From Marinomonas rhizomae (GTDB lineage: Bacteria; Pseudomonadota; Gammaproteobacteria; Pseudomonadales; Marinomonadaceae): DNA of 64,000 nt. Below the pieces are notes generated by a model. That model was given only the letters and a program-made list of their open reading frames with translations. It was not told the origin of the DNA and did not search any database. Made by a program: the position numbers and the translations under genes. The DNA lies in NCBI RefSeq assembly GCF_003315485.1, contig NZ_QNSE01000004.1:1-64000 (forward strand), given 5' to 3'. Of the stretch, positions 46,447 through 56,652 are shown one piece after another (positions within the stretch are counted from its first letter, which is position 1; each line of letters begins with the position of its first letter).

Positions 46447-48528
46447 TTAGGCCTTTAACAGTGTTAAGCGGAATACGAGTCTTGATTCATCATCGTGGCT
46501 TGCTTTGAGTACGCCATTCATGTCTTTTGCAAGGTTGGCGCTAATGGCAAGGCCCAGCCCCAAACCTTTTCCGATTGGCTTTGTCGTAAAAAAAGGTTCG
46601 AAAATATGAATGAGCTGAGTGTTTTCTATACCTGGGCCATTGTCTTGGTAGTTTATGGTTATTTGAGTGTCGTGTTTTTCTAAGGATATTTTTATATGCG
46701 GTATGATTTTTAGTTCTGCACAAGCCTGAATTGAATTACTAATTAAGTTAGAGAATATACGCTCTAATCGAGTTGGCTCAGCGATGACGGAGTCTAAATC
46801 CTTGAATGTAATTTCCCAATGAACGTTATTGGCATCATCTCCAAGGCTTTCTATGGCTCCTTCTATAGAATTCTTGATTGAGGTTGGAGCAAGCTGTTCA
46901 GGTCTTCGATAGGCGAGTACTTTTAACTCGCTAGTTAGTTTTTGCATCCTTACAACCAGAGATTCTAGGTCGATGAGGGTTTTTAACGCTTGCTCTGAAT
47001 CTTGGCGTCTAAGTAATAGTTCTGCAGTGTAGGCTAACGTTCTTATGCCTGTTAAGGGTTGATTTAGCTCGTGTGCAATGGCGGTGGACATTTGTCCTAT
47101 AGCAGCGAGTTTTTCGGTTCTTAATAGCTCCTTTTGAGCGGCTTCAAGTGCCTTTGTTCGTTCCAATACGCGTTCCTCAAGGCGGGTGTTTGCCTCAAGT
47201 AAGTTTAGCTCTGCTTTTTTTCGTTTACTAATATCAAGTAGGGTTACTAAGTAGCCTTGTGAATCACTCCACTTTAAGGAGGATACTGAGAGTAGTGCTG
47301 GAAAAACTAACCCGTCTTCTTTTTGCAAGACGACTTCTTGCTCTAATAGGTTTTCTGCGAGTGTATTTCCCGTAACCTCTTGTGTGTGTAAGGATTTAAT
47401 AAAAGCTAATGCGATTTTATTTTCTGGGCAATTGGGTAGGAATTCATGTAAATAATGGTTATTAAGTTCAGCTCTCTGACCAAAATAGCGTACTCCCATC
47501 GGGTTTACAAAGGATATTTCTCCTCTTTTTGTGAGTTGCAGAAGCCCGACATGCGTATTTTCTATTAAAACTCTTTGACGTTGAGCGCTATTAGCAATCA
47601 GTATTTCGTTCTCTAATTTAGAGGCAATTTTTAAAGATCGCTCGCGGCGGTATAGCCAGAAAAGAAATATTAGAGCAAAAATGCCAAGGCTGATAAAAGC
47701 GATGTTCTGAGCTTTTTTGTGAATACCTTTTAAATTTGATAAATAGTGAATTTGCCATTTTAGATCATCTAAAGTGACATTCTGTAAAAGATAGTTTTCA
47801 TCGTTTAGGTGGTAAACTTTAGAGCGAGTATTGTTTAGAAACTTAACTTCCGTAGGTGAATCTAGCCAATTGCTCACTAAAAGGCGGTTTAATTTGCTCG
47901 CTAAAAATATGAGGCTGTTTTGATCAGTCATGACTACGAGATCGTCAAGAAGGTTCCAGCGTTCAATCAAATCACTGACGTTAATTCTAACGGCAACTGC
48001 GCCAGCTAAGCCTGTTTTTGTATAGACAGGAGCCAATACTAGGTGAGCTGATTTATATTGTTTTGGGTTATAGCCCGATACCAGTATATATTCTCCTTGC
48101 TGTTCTTTAAGGACATTGCTTAGGTCTTGTTTACTGAAGTAGTCGTCTAAATCGAAATGCGGGGACTGCTCACTGGAGACTAAAAGGTCTCCTTGTGCCG
48201 ATAAAATAAACCAATCCTGTGTTTTGGATACATGGGTCAAATCCTCTAGTTGGCGTTGTAATCGCTGCGTTAAAACAGGGTCTTTAGGATTGTTCATAAA
48301 GGCAAGTAAAGTTGGATTGTCAGCAAGCGCATAAGGAAGAATATGATAGTTTTTTAATTCGTTGCGCAACTCAATAACGTAATCCAGTAGTTTGTCTTGG
48401 CCTTCTGAATGCTTTTCTATAATGAGTGCCTGGTAGGCGATTGTGTTTACACCAAAGAATAGTAGGGTGAGTAGGGTGCAACCGAAACTAAGAAAGAAAA
48501 GGCGATGTTTACGGAATTGTGAAATCAA
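46447..48528 (-). CDS. DctB-like sensor histidine kinase
   Basis: 693 residues. TM1 (about 10-30), a periplasmic double-Cache-like region of ~240 residues, TM2 (about 275-295), a PAS domain (EISFVNPMGVRYF), a coiled coil and the kinase core with AIAHELNQPLTGIRTL (phospho-His) and GKGLGLGLAISANL. The AIAHELNQPL box is typical of DctB-type kinases. It senses a periplasmic ligand, perhaps a dicarboxylate. It follows the AEC gene by 46 bp and precedes its regulator by 1 bp. Confidence 0.9.
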   Translation of the reverse strand: MISQFRKHRLFFLSFGCTLLTLLFFGVNTIAYQALIIEKHSEGQDKLLDYVIELRNELKNYHILPYALADNPTLLAFMNNPKDPVLTQRLQRQLEDLTHVSKTQDWFILSAQGDLLVSSEQSPHFDLDDYFSKQDLSNVLKEQQGEYILVSGYNPKQYKSAHLVLAPVYTKTGLAGAVAVRINVSDLIERWNLLDDLVVMTDQNSLIFLASKLNRLLVSNWLDSPTEVKFLNNTRSKVYHLNDENYLLQNVTLDDLKWQIHYLSNLKGIHKKAQNIAFISLGIFALIFLFWLYRRERSLKIASKLENEILIANSAQRQRVLIENTHVGLLQLTKRGEISFVNPMGVRYFGQRAELNNHYLHEFLPNCPENKIALAFIKSLHTQEVTGNTLAENLLEQEVVLQKEDGLVFPALLSVSSLKWSDSQGYLVTLLDISKRKKAELNLLEANTRLEERVLERTKALEAAQKELLRTEKLAAIGQMSTAIAHELNQPLTGIRTLAYTAELLLRRQDSEQALKTLIDLESLVVRMQKLTSELKVLAYRRPEQLAPTSIKNSIEGAIESLGDDANNVHWEITFKDLDSVIAEPTRLERIFSNLISNSIQACAELKIIPHIKISLEKHDTQITINYQDNGPGIENTQLIHIFEPFFTTKPIGKGLGLGLAISANLAKDMNGVLKASHDDESRLVFRLTLLKA

Positions 48529-48574
48529 AGAGAGTCTCGCTAGCCTTTATTATATGTACCAGTCATTAATCGGA

Positions 48575-49531
48575 TTAGATTAAATTGAAACTGCGTAACA
48601 AAGTAACGCCAATGCTGGTACTAATCAAGGAGGCAATGGTGGTTATAACGATGATGTTTGCTGCAAGCGAGGAGTTACCGTTCATAGCCCGGACCATTAT
48701 ATAGCTAGCGGATGCTGTTGGAGCAGATGACATGAGGAATAATACGCCGAGCTCCATGTTGCGATAACCTAATAAAAAACCGCCAAAAGTCAGTACGAAG
48801 GGGATGAGAATAAGTTTGCCTATGGATGCCAGTATAGCGCCTAGCATGCCGTTTTTTAACGACTTAAAGTTGAGCGATGCCCCTGCACATAAAAGTGCTA
48901 GCGGCAGTGTCATTTGTGCAAAATAATCGCCTGCCTTGTAGAGTGTTGAGGGGAGAGTTACCCCTGATAGTGAAGTAATAAAGGCGGCTAAAATAGCAAT
49001 AATAAGTGGGTTTTTTGCGATGCCTTTTAAGATACTCACCAAGCTGGTATTTTTACCTAGGGCTCGACTTAGTCCAATGACAGATAAGACATTAAATAAT
49101 ATGGTCACTCCGCCTAAATAGGCGGATGCTACGGAGAAAACATCATTTCCATAGGCGTTGACGCAATAGGCTAAACCAATAATTCCCATGTTTGAGCGAA
49201 AAGCGCCTTGAACTAAAACCGCACGTTCGCCTTTATTAGGCTCCCAAATAGACAGGAGTAGCTCTAATATTATGTAGGTCAGTGTTACCGCTATCATTGC
49301 ATATACCACTAATGAATAGTCGGTGTTTGAAGATATGTCACTCTTGGAAATGCTAATGAAAAGTAAGGCGGGAAGTGTAACGTTGAACACTAATTTAGAT
49401 GCAACATCAATGAAGTTATCATTGATGATTCGTATTCGGTATAAAATAACTCCTAATGCCAATATCAAAAATATTGGCATGGTTATAGAGAAAGAAAATA
49501 CCAAGACATCAAAAAAATTGTTCAACGCCAT
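48575..49531 (-). CDS. AEC-family transporter
   Basis: 318 residues with about ten membrane segments, of the auxin-efflux-carrier family. In bacteria AEC members move dicarboxylates such as malate or malonate. Landmarks are NVTLPALLF near 50, GAFRSNMGIIGL, and SSAPTASASYIMVRAMN near the end. It lies 19 bp after the BaeR-like gene and 46 bp before the DctB-like gene; this is the only transporter in a cluster with two signalling pairs, so it may be their target. Confidence 0.88.
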   Translation of the reverse strand: MALNNFFDVLVFSFSITMPIFLILALGVILYRIRIINDNFIDVASKLVFNVTLPALLFISISKSDISSNTDYSLVVYAMIAVTLTYIILELLLSIWEPNKGERAVLVQGAFRSNMGIIGLAYCVNAYGNDVFSVASAYLGGVTILFNVLSVIGLSRALGKNTSLVSILKGIAKNPLIIAILAAFITSLSGVTLPSTLYKAGDYFAQMTLPLALLCAGASLNFKSLKNGMLGAILASIGKLILIPFVLTFGGFLLGYRNMELGVLFLMSSAPTASASYIMVRAMNGNSSLAANIIVITTIASLISTSIGVTLLRSFNLI

Positions 49532-49550
49532 TCCTTAGGTAAGGGAGTTG

Positions 49551-50228
49551 TTAGTCGTTGTTTTCGAAACGATAGCCAGCACCGTAAACAGAATGGATGA
49601 CATTTAATTCTGGGGCCACAGCAGAGATTTTTTTACGCAGTTTTTTGATGTGACTGTCAATAGTACGATCACTAACTACACGGCTGTCAGCATAAATGCT
49701 TTTCATTATAAGATCGCGGCCGAAAACGCGACCAGGTTCTTTGATTAGCAATTGAAGCAATTGGAACTCAACAGTTGTTAAGTCGATTAAATCGCCTTTG
49801 TAAGTTGCGCGTAGGCGATCTACATCTAGATCGAAGCCATCTGTTCTTGGTGATTCTGCTTGGTCGAGCTCTACGCGACGTAGGTTGGCTTTTACACGAG
49901 CAACAATTTCGCGCGGGCTAAAAGGTTTACATACATAATCATCAGCCCCCATTTCTAAACCAATCAGACGATCAATCTCTTCCGCTTTTGCCGTTACCAT
50001 GATAATAGGTACGCCACTGAATTGGCGAACTTGTTTGCAAATTTCTACGCCATCTAAACCGGGTAGCATTAGATCTAATAGAACAATATCAACTTGGTTA
50101 TTTTTGATGTAATTAACAGCAATATCGCCGCGGTCAAGGTGATGATGCTCATAGCCCGCTTGTTCTAAGTAAGCTGACATTAGCTCTGCTAGTTTTGGTT
50201 CGTCTTCAATAATCAGTACTTTGCTCAT
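49551..50228 (-). CDS. baeR: OmpR-family response regulator, BaeR-like
   Basis: 225 residues. Receiver domain with VLLDLMLPGLDG (phospho-Asp near 52) and VTAKAEEIDRL; winged-helix domain with RVFGRDLIMKSI and VSDRTIDSHIKKLRKKI. It probably activates envelope-stress or efflux genes. It follows the kinase by 22 bp; the order kinase-regulator is that of baeSR. Confidence 0.82.
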   Translation of the reverse strand: MSKVLIIEDEPKLAELMSAYLEQAGYEHHHLDRGDIAVNYIKNNQVDIVLLDLMLPGLDGVEICKQVRQFSGVPIIMVTAKAEEIDRLIGLEMGADDYVCKPFSPREIVARVKANLRRVELDQAESPRTDGFDLDVDRLRATYKGDLIDLTTVEFQLLQLLIKEPGRVFGRDLIMKSIYADSRVVSDRTIDSHIKKLRKKISAVAPELNVIHSVYGAGYRFENND

Positions 50229-50250
50229 AATATTATTCGTTCCTATTCGT

Positions 50251-51666
50251 TTAACGAGAGTAGTTTAAAGGGAATTCTACTTTTATACCTAAGCCACCAT
50301 CTGGGGAGTGATAAGCACTGATTGTGCCTTGATGTCCATCCACAATACTGGCGCAAATAGCGAGACCTAAGCCCCGTCCGCCAGTTGCACGATTTCTTGA
50401 ATTTTCAATACGAAAAAACTGTTCAAAAATTCTATTTTTGTCTTCGTCGCTAACACCCGGTGCCGTGTCTTCAAAAAGAATAATGGCTTTCTTGTTCTTT
50501 TTGGCTAATTTTACGGTTAGCCCACCAGGGGCATTTGTATATTTTAATGAATTATTCATCAGGTTCGAAAAGAGCTGATGTAATCTATCTGAATCACCAT
50601 TCATAACAATAGGGCTTTTTTGAGAATATTCAAACTCTAATTCTAAACCCGCTTCATTAAAGGGAAGAGTCATAGACTGAACAGTTTGTTCAATAATCTC
50701 ATTTATCGAAATATCTTCCATTTCATAGCTTAAGCTACCCACATCATGCATCGACAATTGGTTTAAGTCATCAATTAAGCGCGCAATGTGTAGTGTTTCT
50801 TGGTGTAAGGATGAGAGGCTTTCAGGTGTCATTTTAATAATACCATCCTGCATCGCTTCAATTTCCCCTCTAAGAATCGCTACCGGTGTTCTTAGTTCGT
50901 GCGCTGTGTCAGCAACCCAACGTTTACGAGCTTCTCTAGTGTGCTCTAAGGTGCAAGCTAAGTTGTTGAAGTCACAGCTAAGGCTGGCTAACTCATCTGC
51001 ACCTTTTACCGATATACGAGTATCGAACTTTCCTGCCGCTAATTTTTTTGTCGCCTTTTGCATGGAAATGATAGGGCGGCTGAGCCATTGAGCCAGTGGC
51101 CATGTTAAGAGTGCTGCAATGGCCAACATGAAGGCAGAGATAAGCAAAAATGCTTCACCCTGTTGGCGAACAAATCGTAATGTCTGATCTTGAACCAGCT
51201 CTCGTATTGAACGTAAGCCAACATAGCCAACAACTTTTTTATTGACAGTGACAGCGTGTGTTTCTGCGTCAGTAAAGCGTGTTTTGCCTATTATCGGATT
51301 TTCTTTGGCATCAAATAATAAAAAACGTTGACGGTAATACTGAGATGGATAAATTAAGTCCAAGTTAGGCGTACTGGGTGGCGGAACCAAGTCACGTAGG
51401 TTCTCAACCTTTGCCTTATACCACTCTCTTTCCATCCGACTTTCTTGAACCAAAAAGTACCAATCGTCGTAATAGATATAAAGATTGGCGGTTCTATTTG
51501 CCATTTGTTCTAAGAAGTCGCGATCTCGCTCTGTAGCATAGGATACAAACCCTCTATCAAAGCTCCATTGAAATACTTGCCACATTGAAACAATGAGTAA
51601 AATATTGCTTAAAACAAAAACTGCAAAAAGCTTATGTCGAATCTTTAACCCTTTGGTCACGGCCAT
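50251..51666 (-). CDS. baeS: Sensor histidine kinase, BaeS-like
   Basis: 471 residues: TM1 (about 14-33), a periplasmic domain of ~130 residues, TM2 (about 170-192), HAMP (SMQKATKKLAAGKFDTRISV), HisKA with ADTAHELRTPVAILRGE and an ATPase domain with GGRGLGLAICASI. The order HAMP-HisKA and the RTPVAILRGEIEAMQDG block match BaeS. It should sense envelope damage or toxic compounds. It is the first gene of a five-gene minus-strand run, with a 211-bp promoter region before it. Confidence 0.85.
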   Translation of the reverse strand: MAVTKGLKIRHKLFAVFVLSNILLIVSMWQVFQWSFDRGFVSYATERDRDFLEQMANRTANLYIYYDDWYFLVQESRMEREWYKAKVENLRDLVPPPSTPNLDLIYPSQYYRQRFLLFDAKENPIIGKTRFTDAETHAVTVNKKVVGYVGLRSIRELVQDQTLRFVRQQGEAFLLISAFMLAIAALLTWPLAQWLSRPIISMQKATKKLAAGKFDTRISVKGADELASLSCDFNNLACTLEHTREARKRWVADTAHELRTPVAILRGEIEAMQDGIIKMTPESLSSLHQETLHIARLIDDLNQLSMHDVGSLSYEMEDISINEIIEQTVQSMTLPFNEAGLELEFEYSQKSPIVMNGDSDRLHQLFSNLMNNSLKYTNAPGGLTVKLAKKNKKAIILFEDTAPGVSDEDKNRIFEQFFRIENSRNRATGGRGLGLAICASIVDGHQGTISAYHSPDGGLGIKVEFPLNYSR

Positions 51667-51877
51667 AGTGGAGTTTGAAATCCTATTGTGTGTCCTGTTT
51701 ATGTATCATTGACAGGGCGTTAATAATTATCGATACAAGATTGTAATGTCCATGGTATCAAGCTAGTTCGTTAGTCATTCTAATCGTCTGTTTACTATAC
51801 AGTTTTACAGTGAAAGCTGGCTACTTAGTTGGAGTGTAAATAATGAGGATTTCCAATAAAGAGTTTCCTTTAGTATC

Positions 51878-52810
51878 ATGCATGGGTTTTGTCTCTTAGG
51901 TTTATTTATGCCTGTTTTACTTATGTTGAAGGGTTCGGTTTCATTTATTTTGATTGTTGCCAATACCTTGATTTGTTTCGTTCCAGTTATGGTTTTGGCT
52001 GTGGTTAAGTGTATTTTGCCATTTGCATCAGCGCGCGCCGCTTTAAATGTTGTGCTGGATAATATCGCAACATTTTGGATTGGGGTGAATAACATCAATC
52101 AGCGCTATTTAGGGCGTTCTGCCATTTTAGTCTCGGGTACGCATGATTTTGCATTGGATGATTGGTATATGGTGACGGCTAATCATCAATCTTGGGTGGA
52201 TATTCTCGTTTTGCAGCGCTTGTTTAATAGACGCATACCTTTTATTAAGTTCTTTCTAAAGCGAGAGCTTATTTGGGTGCCATTTATTGGTTTGACTTGG
52301 TGGGCCTTAGAGTTCCCCTTTATGAAGCGTTATAGTTCAGCATTACTCAAAAAACGACCTGAGTTAAAGGGGAAAGATATTGAGGTGACGAAAAAAGCTT
52401 GCGATAAATTTCAGTATTCCCCCGTTTCGATTATGAACTTTCTTGAAGGGACTCGCTTTACCCCTGAAAAGCATGATCAACAATCGAGTCAGTATAAGCA
52501 CCTTCTTATGCCCAAAGCGGGTGGCCTGTCGTTTGCGTTAAATGCAATGGATGGCAAGTTGCATCAGTTAATTGATGTGACCATTGTTTATCCAGAGGGA
52601 GCTCCGAAATTTTTTGATTATCTTTGTGGTGAGGTCTCTGATATTAAAGTGCATATTCGAGTGATGCCGATTGATCATTCTTTGCTTGGTGACTACCAAA
52701 ATGATGCAGAGTATAGGGCGTATTTTCAGCAATGGGTGAATAAGCTTTGGCAGCAAAAAGATCAGCAGTTTGAGTGTTTATTGCAAACAGAAGTGAAGGG
52801 TCTTGAGTAG
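51878..52810 (+). CDS. yihG: YihG-like 1-acyl-glycerol-3-phosphate acyltransferase
   Basis: 310 residues, equal to E. coli YihG. Two N-terminal membrane segments, then the acyltransferase motifs NHQSWVD (102-108), FIKFFLKRELIWVPFIGL, FMKRYS and FLEGTRF (188-194). It acylates lysophosphatidic acid at the inner membrane, a secondary PlsC. A Met at 51908 could also start it; the ribosome site is not clear for either. It is divergent from baeS. Confidence 0.87.
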   Translation: MHGFCLLGLFMPVLLMLKGSVSFILIVANTLICFVPVMVLAVVKCILPFASARAALNVVLDNIATFWIGVNNINQRYLGRSAILVSGTHDFALDDWYMVTANHQSWVDILVLQRLFNRRIPFIKFFLKRELIWVPFIGLTWWALEFPFMKRYSSALLKKRPELKGKDIEVTKKACDKFQYSPVSIMNFLEGTRFTPEKHDQQSSQYKHLLMPKAGGLSFALNAMDGKLHQLIDVTIVYPEGAPKFFDYLCGEVSDIKVHIRVMPIDHSLLGDYQNDAEYRAYFQQWVNKLWQQKDQQFECLLQTEVKGLE

Positions 52811-52924
52811 GGAGCAATCGTTTTTCCTTCTGTATCCTTCAATCAATCGGGAATTGTATCTTTTCTATTTTAAGAAAATATCTGACTCTGTTTCTCTATT
52901 CTTAATTTTTTGAGGCGGCTTGGT

Positions 52925-54091
52925 ATGGATATTTCTCATTTATTGACTTCTCACTCGCGAAATATGGAAGCTTCTTTGGTTCGTGAGTTGCTGTATTATA
53001 GTCAACAGCCAGACATTTTGTCTTTAGCTGGAGGCTTGCCAGACGAAAACTTGATGCCCGTCTATCCAGAATTGAAGCAACTAGTTGATAGTCGCCAGTA
53101 TGGGCCAAGTGAAGGAGAAGAGGCTCTACGAGAATGCATAGTATCGATTGCCGCAGAACGTGGGATTCAATCATCGATAGGTAATGTGCTGGTAACTAAT
53201 GGTTCACAGCAAGGTTTAGATATCGTTAGTCGTCTGATTTTAGATGAAAATTCGACCATTTTAACTGAGCAGCCAACGTATTTGGCAGCCTGTCAGGTGT
53301 TTAAGTTGCAGGGGGCGAAGGTTCAAGATGTTCTGTCTGATGCCGAAGGTATGTCTGTATCCGCTTTGCGTGATGCGATTGAGGAGTATCACCCGAAAGC
53401 GGTTTATTTGATTCCAAACTTTCAGAATCCAGCTGGGCATTGTTATAGTTTGGAGCGCCGGCGCGAGATTGCCGCCTTGCTCGATGAAAAAAATATATTG
53501 CTGATTGAAGATGACCCGTATCGTGATCTTTGTTATGACAATGTCGATCTTACGCCTATTTCCACTTTGATCAAACAAGCACCTTGGTTGTACATGGGAA
53601 GTTTTTCTAAGGTGTTGTGGCCTGGGTTACGTACTGGCTATATTGTTTCCTGCGATGCTTTTTCTCCATACTTGGTTAAAGTAAAACAAGCCGTTGACCT
53701 TCATACCAATCGTCTTGGTCAGAGCATGATTGCCCAGTTCCTCAAGTCTGGACAATATCCAGACCACGTTATCAAGCTCCAAAAAGCCTATAAAGAAAAG
53801 CGAGATGCAATGGCGGAGGCTTTACAAAATGAGCTTGGTGATCTCATTAAGTTTTCGCTTCCAGCTGGTGGTATGTTCTTTTGGGTGAAGTTGCCCGAAG
53901 GTGTTTCATCGCAATTAGTGCTGACTGAGGCATTGAAGGATAATGTGTTGGTGCTTCCTGGAACGCCATTTTTTCCGTGTAAAAGTCCATTTGATGATTC
54001 GTTTCTAAGGTTGAGTTTTGCTCGTGTCTCGCCTGAACAAATTCAACAGGCCATTATGGTAATTGCGAAAGTCATTCGGCAGCTTGCCTAG
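52925..54091 (+). CDS. PLP-dependent aminotransferase, class I/II (LysN/2-aminoadipate type)
   Basis: 388 residues. The fold-type I core has LSLAGGLPDENLMP, YGPSEGEEALRE, NGSQQGLDIVSRL, IPNFQNPAGHC and the PLP lysine in MGSFSKVLWPGLRTGYI. It is similar to the aminotransferase part of MocR regulators and to 2-aminoadipate aminotransferases, without a DNA-binding domain. The substrate is unknown. TGAGGCGG (52909-52916) precedes the ATG at 52925; a TTG 15 bp earlier is in frame but overlaps that site. Confidence 0.88.
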   Translation: MDISHLLTSHSRNMEASLVRELLYYSQQPDILSLAGGLPDENLMPVYPELKQLVDSRQYGPSEGEEALRECIVSIAAERGIQSSIGNVLVTNGSQQGLDIVSRLILDENSTILTEQPTYLAACQVFKLQGAKVQDVLSDAEGMSVSALRDAIEEYHPKAVYLIPNFQNPAGHCYSLERRREIAALLDEKNILLIEDDPYRDLCYDNVDLTPISTLIKQAPWLYMGSFSKVLWPGLRTGYIVSCDAFSPYLVKVKQAVDLHTNRLGQSMIAQFLKSGQYPDHVIKLQKAYKEKRDAMAEALQNELGDLIKFSLPAGGMFFWVKLPEGVSSQLVLTEALKDNVLVLPGTPFFPCKSPFDDSFLRLSFARVSPEQIQQAIMVIAKVIRQLA

Positions 54092-54249
54092 CTCTCGTTT
54101 GTTTAGATATTGACAGGGTTTTTGTTTTACGGTGTTTTTGTGGCAGTAAGGCTCATTTTTTATTGTATTTATACTTGGCTAGCAGTTCCTTCTTTTTGGG
54201 CGACACGTTAGAATCTTATTTTTAAGACTGTATAGAATAGGAATATGTA

Positions 54250-54966
54250 ATGGGCAGAGCCTTTCAAAACCGCAAAGAGTCCATGGCAAAAACGTCTGAC
54301 CAAAAAGCCAAGGTTTACAGTAAGTACGGCCGCGAGATTTATGTTTGCGCAAAATCCGGTGGTATCGACCCTAATGGTAATTTGTCACTACGCTCTCTGA
54401 TTGATCGAGCTAAAAAAGATCAGGTGCCAACTCACGTTATCGATAAAGCGATTGATAAGGCGAAAGGTGGCGGTGGAGAAGACTTTGATACTGCTCGCTA
54501 CGAAGGTTTTGGTCCTGGTAATACCATGGTTATCGTTGATTGCTTGTCTGATAACCCCAACCGTACTTTTGGTGATGTGCGCACCTGTTTCAATAAGGTG
54601 AAATGCAAAATTGGTAGCCAAGGCAGTGTGAGTCATATGTTTGACCACAGTGCTATTTTTGTGTTTTCAGGGACAGATGAAGAAGCTGTGTTGGAAGCCT
54701 TGATGATGGCTGATGTGGATGTTACTGATATCGAGTTAGAAGACGGTAAAGTCACTGTATTTGCCCCACATACTGATTATAGTAAAGCAAAATCAGCCTT
54801 GTTGGATGCATTTGGAGAGGTTGAATTTGACGTTGATGAAATTCAATTTGTTGCACAAAACATGACAGAAATTCAAGGTGAAGACGTTGAGCAGTTTGAT
54901 CGCTTCTTAGACCTATTGAATGACTTGGATGATGTTCAGCGCGTTTATCATAACGCTGAATATTAG
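54250..54966 (+). CDS. YebC/PmpR-family protein (YeeN-like)
   Basis: 238 residues. [20 protein letters not shown] is the fixed opening of the family, followed by [14 protein letters not shown] and the [19 protein letters not shown] segment. Once annotated as transcription regulators, YebC-family proteins are now linked with relief of ribosome stalling at proline-rich stretches. The form resembles the YeeN branch. It is monocistronic, with a terminator 5 bp after the stop. Confidence 0.92.
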   Translation: MGRAFQNRKESMAKTSDQKAKVYSKYGREIYVCAKSGGIDPNGNLSLRSLIDRAKKDQVPTHVIDKAIDKAKGGGGEDFDTARYEGFGPGNTMVIVDCLSDNPNRTFGDVRTCFNKVKCKIGSQGSVSHMFDHSAIFVFSGTDEEAVLEALMMADVDVTDIELEDGKVTVFAPHTDYSKAKSALLDAFGEVEFDVDEIQFVAQNMTEIQGEDVEQFDRFLDLLNDLDDVQRVYHNAEY

Positions 54967-54970
54967 AACT

Positions 54971-55010
54971 AAAGGCCTTAGTGGAGTTCTTTGCTAGGGC
55001 CTTTTATTTT
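54971..55010 (+). terminator. Terminator of the YebC-family gene
   Basis: AAAGGCCTTAG (54971-54981) pairs with CTAGGGCC then TTTT (54994-55004), with a run TTTTATTTT after it. Confidence 0.75.
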
Positions 55011-55027
55011 GGGTGCACTGATTAAAA

Positions 55028-55219
55028 ATGACCAAGCTAAAACCTCAGTTAAAATCTCCTTGCGTTAATTTGTGCCTTCTTAATGATGAGGATATCTGTG
55101 TCGGTTGTTATCGAACGGGTAAGGAAATCAGTCAGTGGGGAAGTATGAATAAGGCTTCGCAGCAGGCGGTTATGAAGAAAGTTCGAGAGAGGGAAGCTAA
55201 GAGTCAGTTTGTTAGTTAA
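55028..55219 (+). CDS. DUF1289 small cysteine-rich protein
   Basis: 63 residues. SPCVNLCLLNDEDICVGCYRT carries the four cysteines (CxxxC...CxxC) of DUF1289 proteins such as YdhL, which may bind a metal or Fe-S cluster; EISQWGSM completes the motif. Function unknown. It is 61 bp after the YebC-family gene, behind that gene's terminator. Confidence 0.85.
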   Translation: MTKLKPQLKSPCVNLCLLNDEDICVGCYRTGKEISQWGSMNKASQQAVMKKVREREAKSQFVS

Positions 55220-55255
55220 GTGCTTTTGCTGACTCTGCTATCTATCTTTTCTTTT

Positions 55256-56488
55256 TTAAGTATTTTCGCCTGCGTTCTTTAGCTCTATCCATTGTGACAT
55301 GTATTGTGTGCTTTTAAGGCTGTGGTGTCGTAGCATCAATCCCAAGAAATGTTTCTTTCTCAAATTTTCCTTTAGTTGAAGCTGTAGTTTCAAACGATTG
55401 ATTAATTTCGGTTCCCATTCTTCTGCTTGATAGCGCGCTTGTAAGATTCTATTGCCATTTTGCTGCATCAGTAACCAGCTTTCTTTGTCCTCATAGAGGG
55501 AAACAGCGGCATCAACAAAGGTTTCTATTTCGTCGGTTATCACCCCGTTCCATGGGAATGCGCCATGCATAGATTCTGCACCAATGCTGGTGGTTATGCT
55601 TGGAGTGCCTACTTGCATGGCTTCAACTAATTTGCCTTTAATGCCTGCACCAAAGCGTAATGGCGCTAAGCAAAGTCGCGATTGTTGCATGACGGCTTGA
55701 GCATCTTCAGCCCAGCCTTTCACTAAAAAGCCCTCTTTTGCATTGTGCAGCTGTGTGGCTTTTGGTGGCGGATAAGCGCCGTAAATATGCATCTCAGCTT
55801 TCGGTAAGCGTTTGCGGATTTTTGGCCATATCTCTGTTTTTAATTGTAGGATTGCATCCCAATTTGGCGCGTGACGAAAGTTGCCTATGCTAATAAAATG
55901 CTGGCGATCTTCGAAGCTGATTAAAGTGTCTGTGTTTTGTGGTTCTGGCAGCATAAAGGGGAGGTGTAATACGTGCGTTTCTGGCACGTGGAACTCATCG
56001 ACCAGTAGTTTTGCTTCTACCTCCGAAATCATCAGGGTTAAATCGCAACGATGAATGGCGGCGATTTCTCGAATGCCATGATCGCTATAAAGGTCTTCAA
56101 CCGCAAAGTCTCGATTTTGTTTCAGCGCATTGTGTCTAGCTTGTCTTAGTGAGTGAAGGTCTTCCGTATTAAGGATTCGTAATGAGTCTGGACTGAACTT
56201 TTCCACACGCCAGCCAAATTGTTCTTCCATCATGAAGCGATCAAATACCACTATATCTGGCTTTTTGTGTGCAATATAATGATCGAATGATGTGCTATTG
56301 AGCTCAATATGCTCGGCTTCAATGCCCAGCAGGGAAAGGTCGGCCATGTGTTCTGTTTGCTGAGCGGGGCTCGCAAAAGAGATGTGCCATTGCTCTTTGT
56401 GAAAGCAGTTGAGTAATTGCATCATTCTACTGCCTGCAGCGGAAGAGTTTGGTTCTGGCCAGACATAGCCGATGACGAGTAGGTGCAC
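55256..56488 (-). CDS. GT4-type glycosyltransferase
   Basis: 410 residues. The C-terminal domain has the GT-B fold: FISIGNFRHAPNWDAI, MHIYGAYPPP, LVKGWAEDAQAVM, CLAPLRFGAGIKGKLVEAMQVGTPSITT, typical of family 4 transferases. The N-terminal half starts with VIGYVWPEPNSSAAGSR. It probably transfers a sugar to a surface polysaccharide, glycan or lipid; no other glycan genes are near, so the acceptor is unknown. It converges with the DUF1289 gene. Confidence 0.85.
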   Translation of the reverse strand: MHLLVIGYVWPEPNSSAAGSRMMQLLNCFHKEQWHISFASPAQQTEHMADLSLLGIEAEHIELNSTSFDHYIAHKKPDIVVFDRFMMEEQFGWRVEKFSPDSLRILNTEDLHSLRQARHNALKQNRDFAVEDLYSDHGIREIAAIHRCDLTLMISEVEAKLLVDEFHVPETHVLHLPFMLPEPQNTDTLISFEDRQHFISIGNFRHAPNWDAILQLKTEIWPKIRKRLPKAEMHIYGAYPPPKATQLHNAKEGFLVKGWAEDAQAVMQQSRLCLAPLRFGAGIKGKLVEAMQVGTPSITTSIGAESMHGAFPWNGVITDEIETFVDAAVSLYEDKESWLLMQQNGNRILQARYQAEEWEPKLINRLKLQLQLKENLRKKHFLGLMLRHHSLKSTQYMSQWIELKNAGENT

Positions 56489-56652
56489 GGTGTTCTCTCA
56501 AGGTTTCAATGGTTTATTGGTTCTGAATTTTTAGCAGAATCAGGACATATTCGTCCGGCTATTGTATCATGGCAGGAAGATTTGTCTTGTCTGCCTCATT
56601 TGAAGGGATTGCCAGGCAAGACGTAAGCAAAACATGACGTTGAGAAGATATT

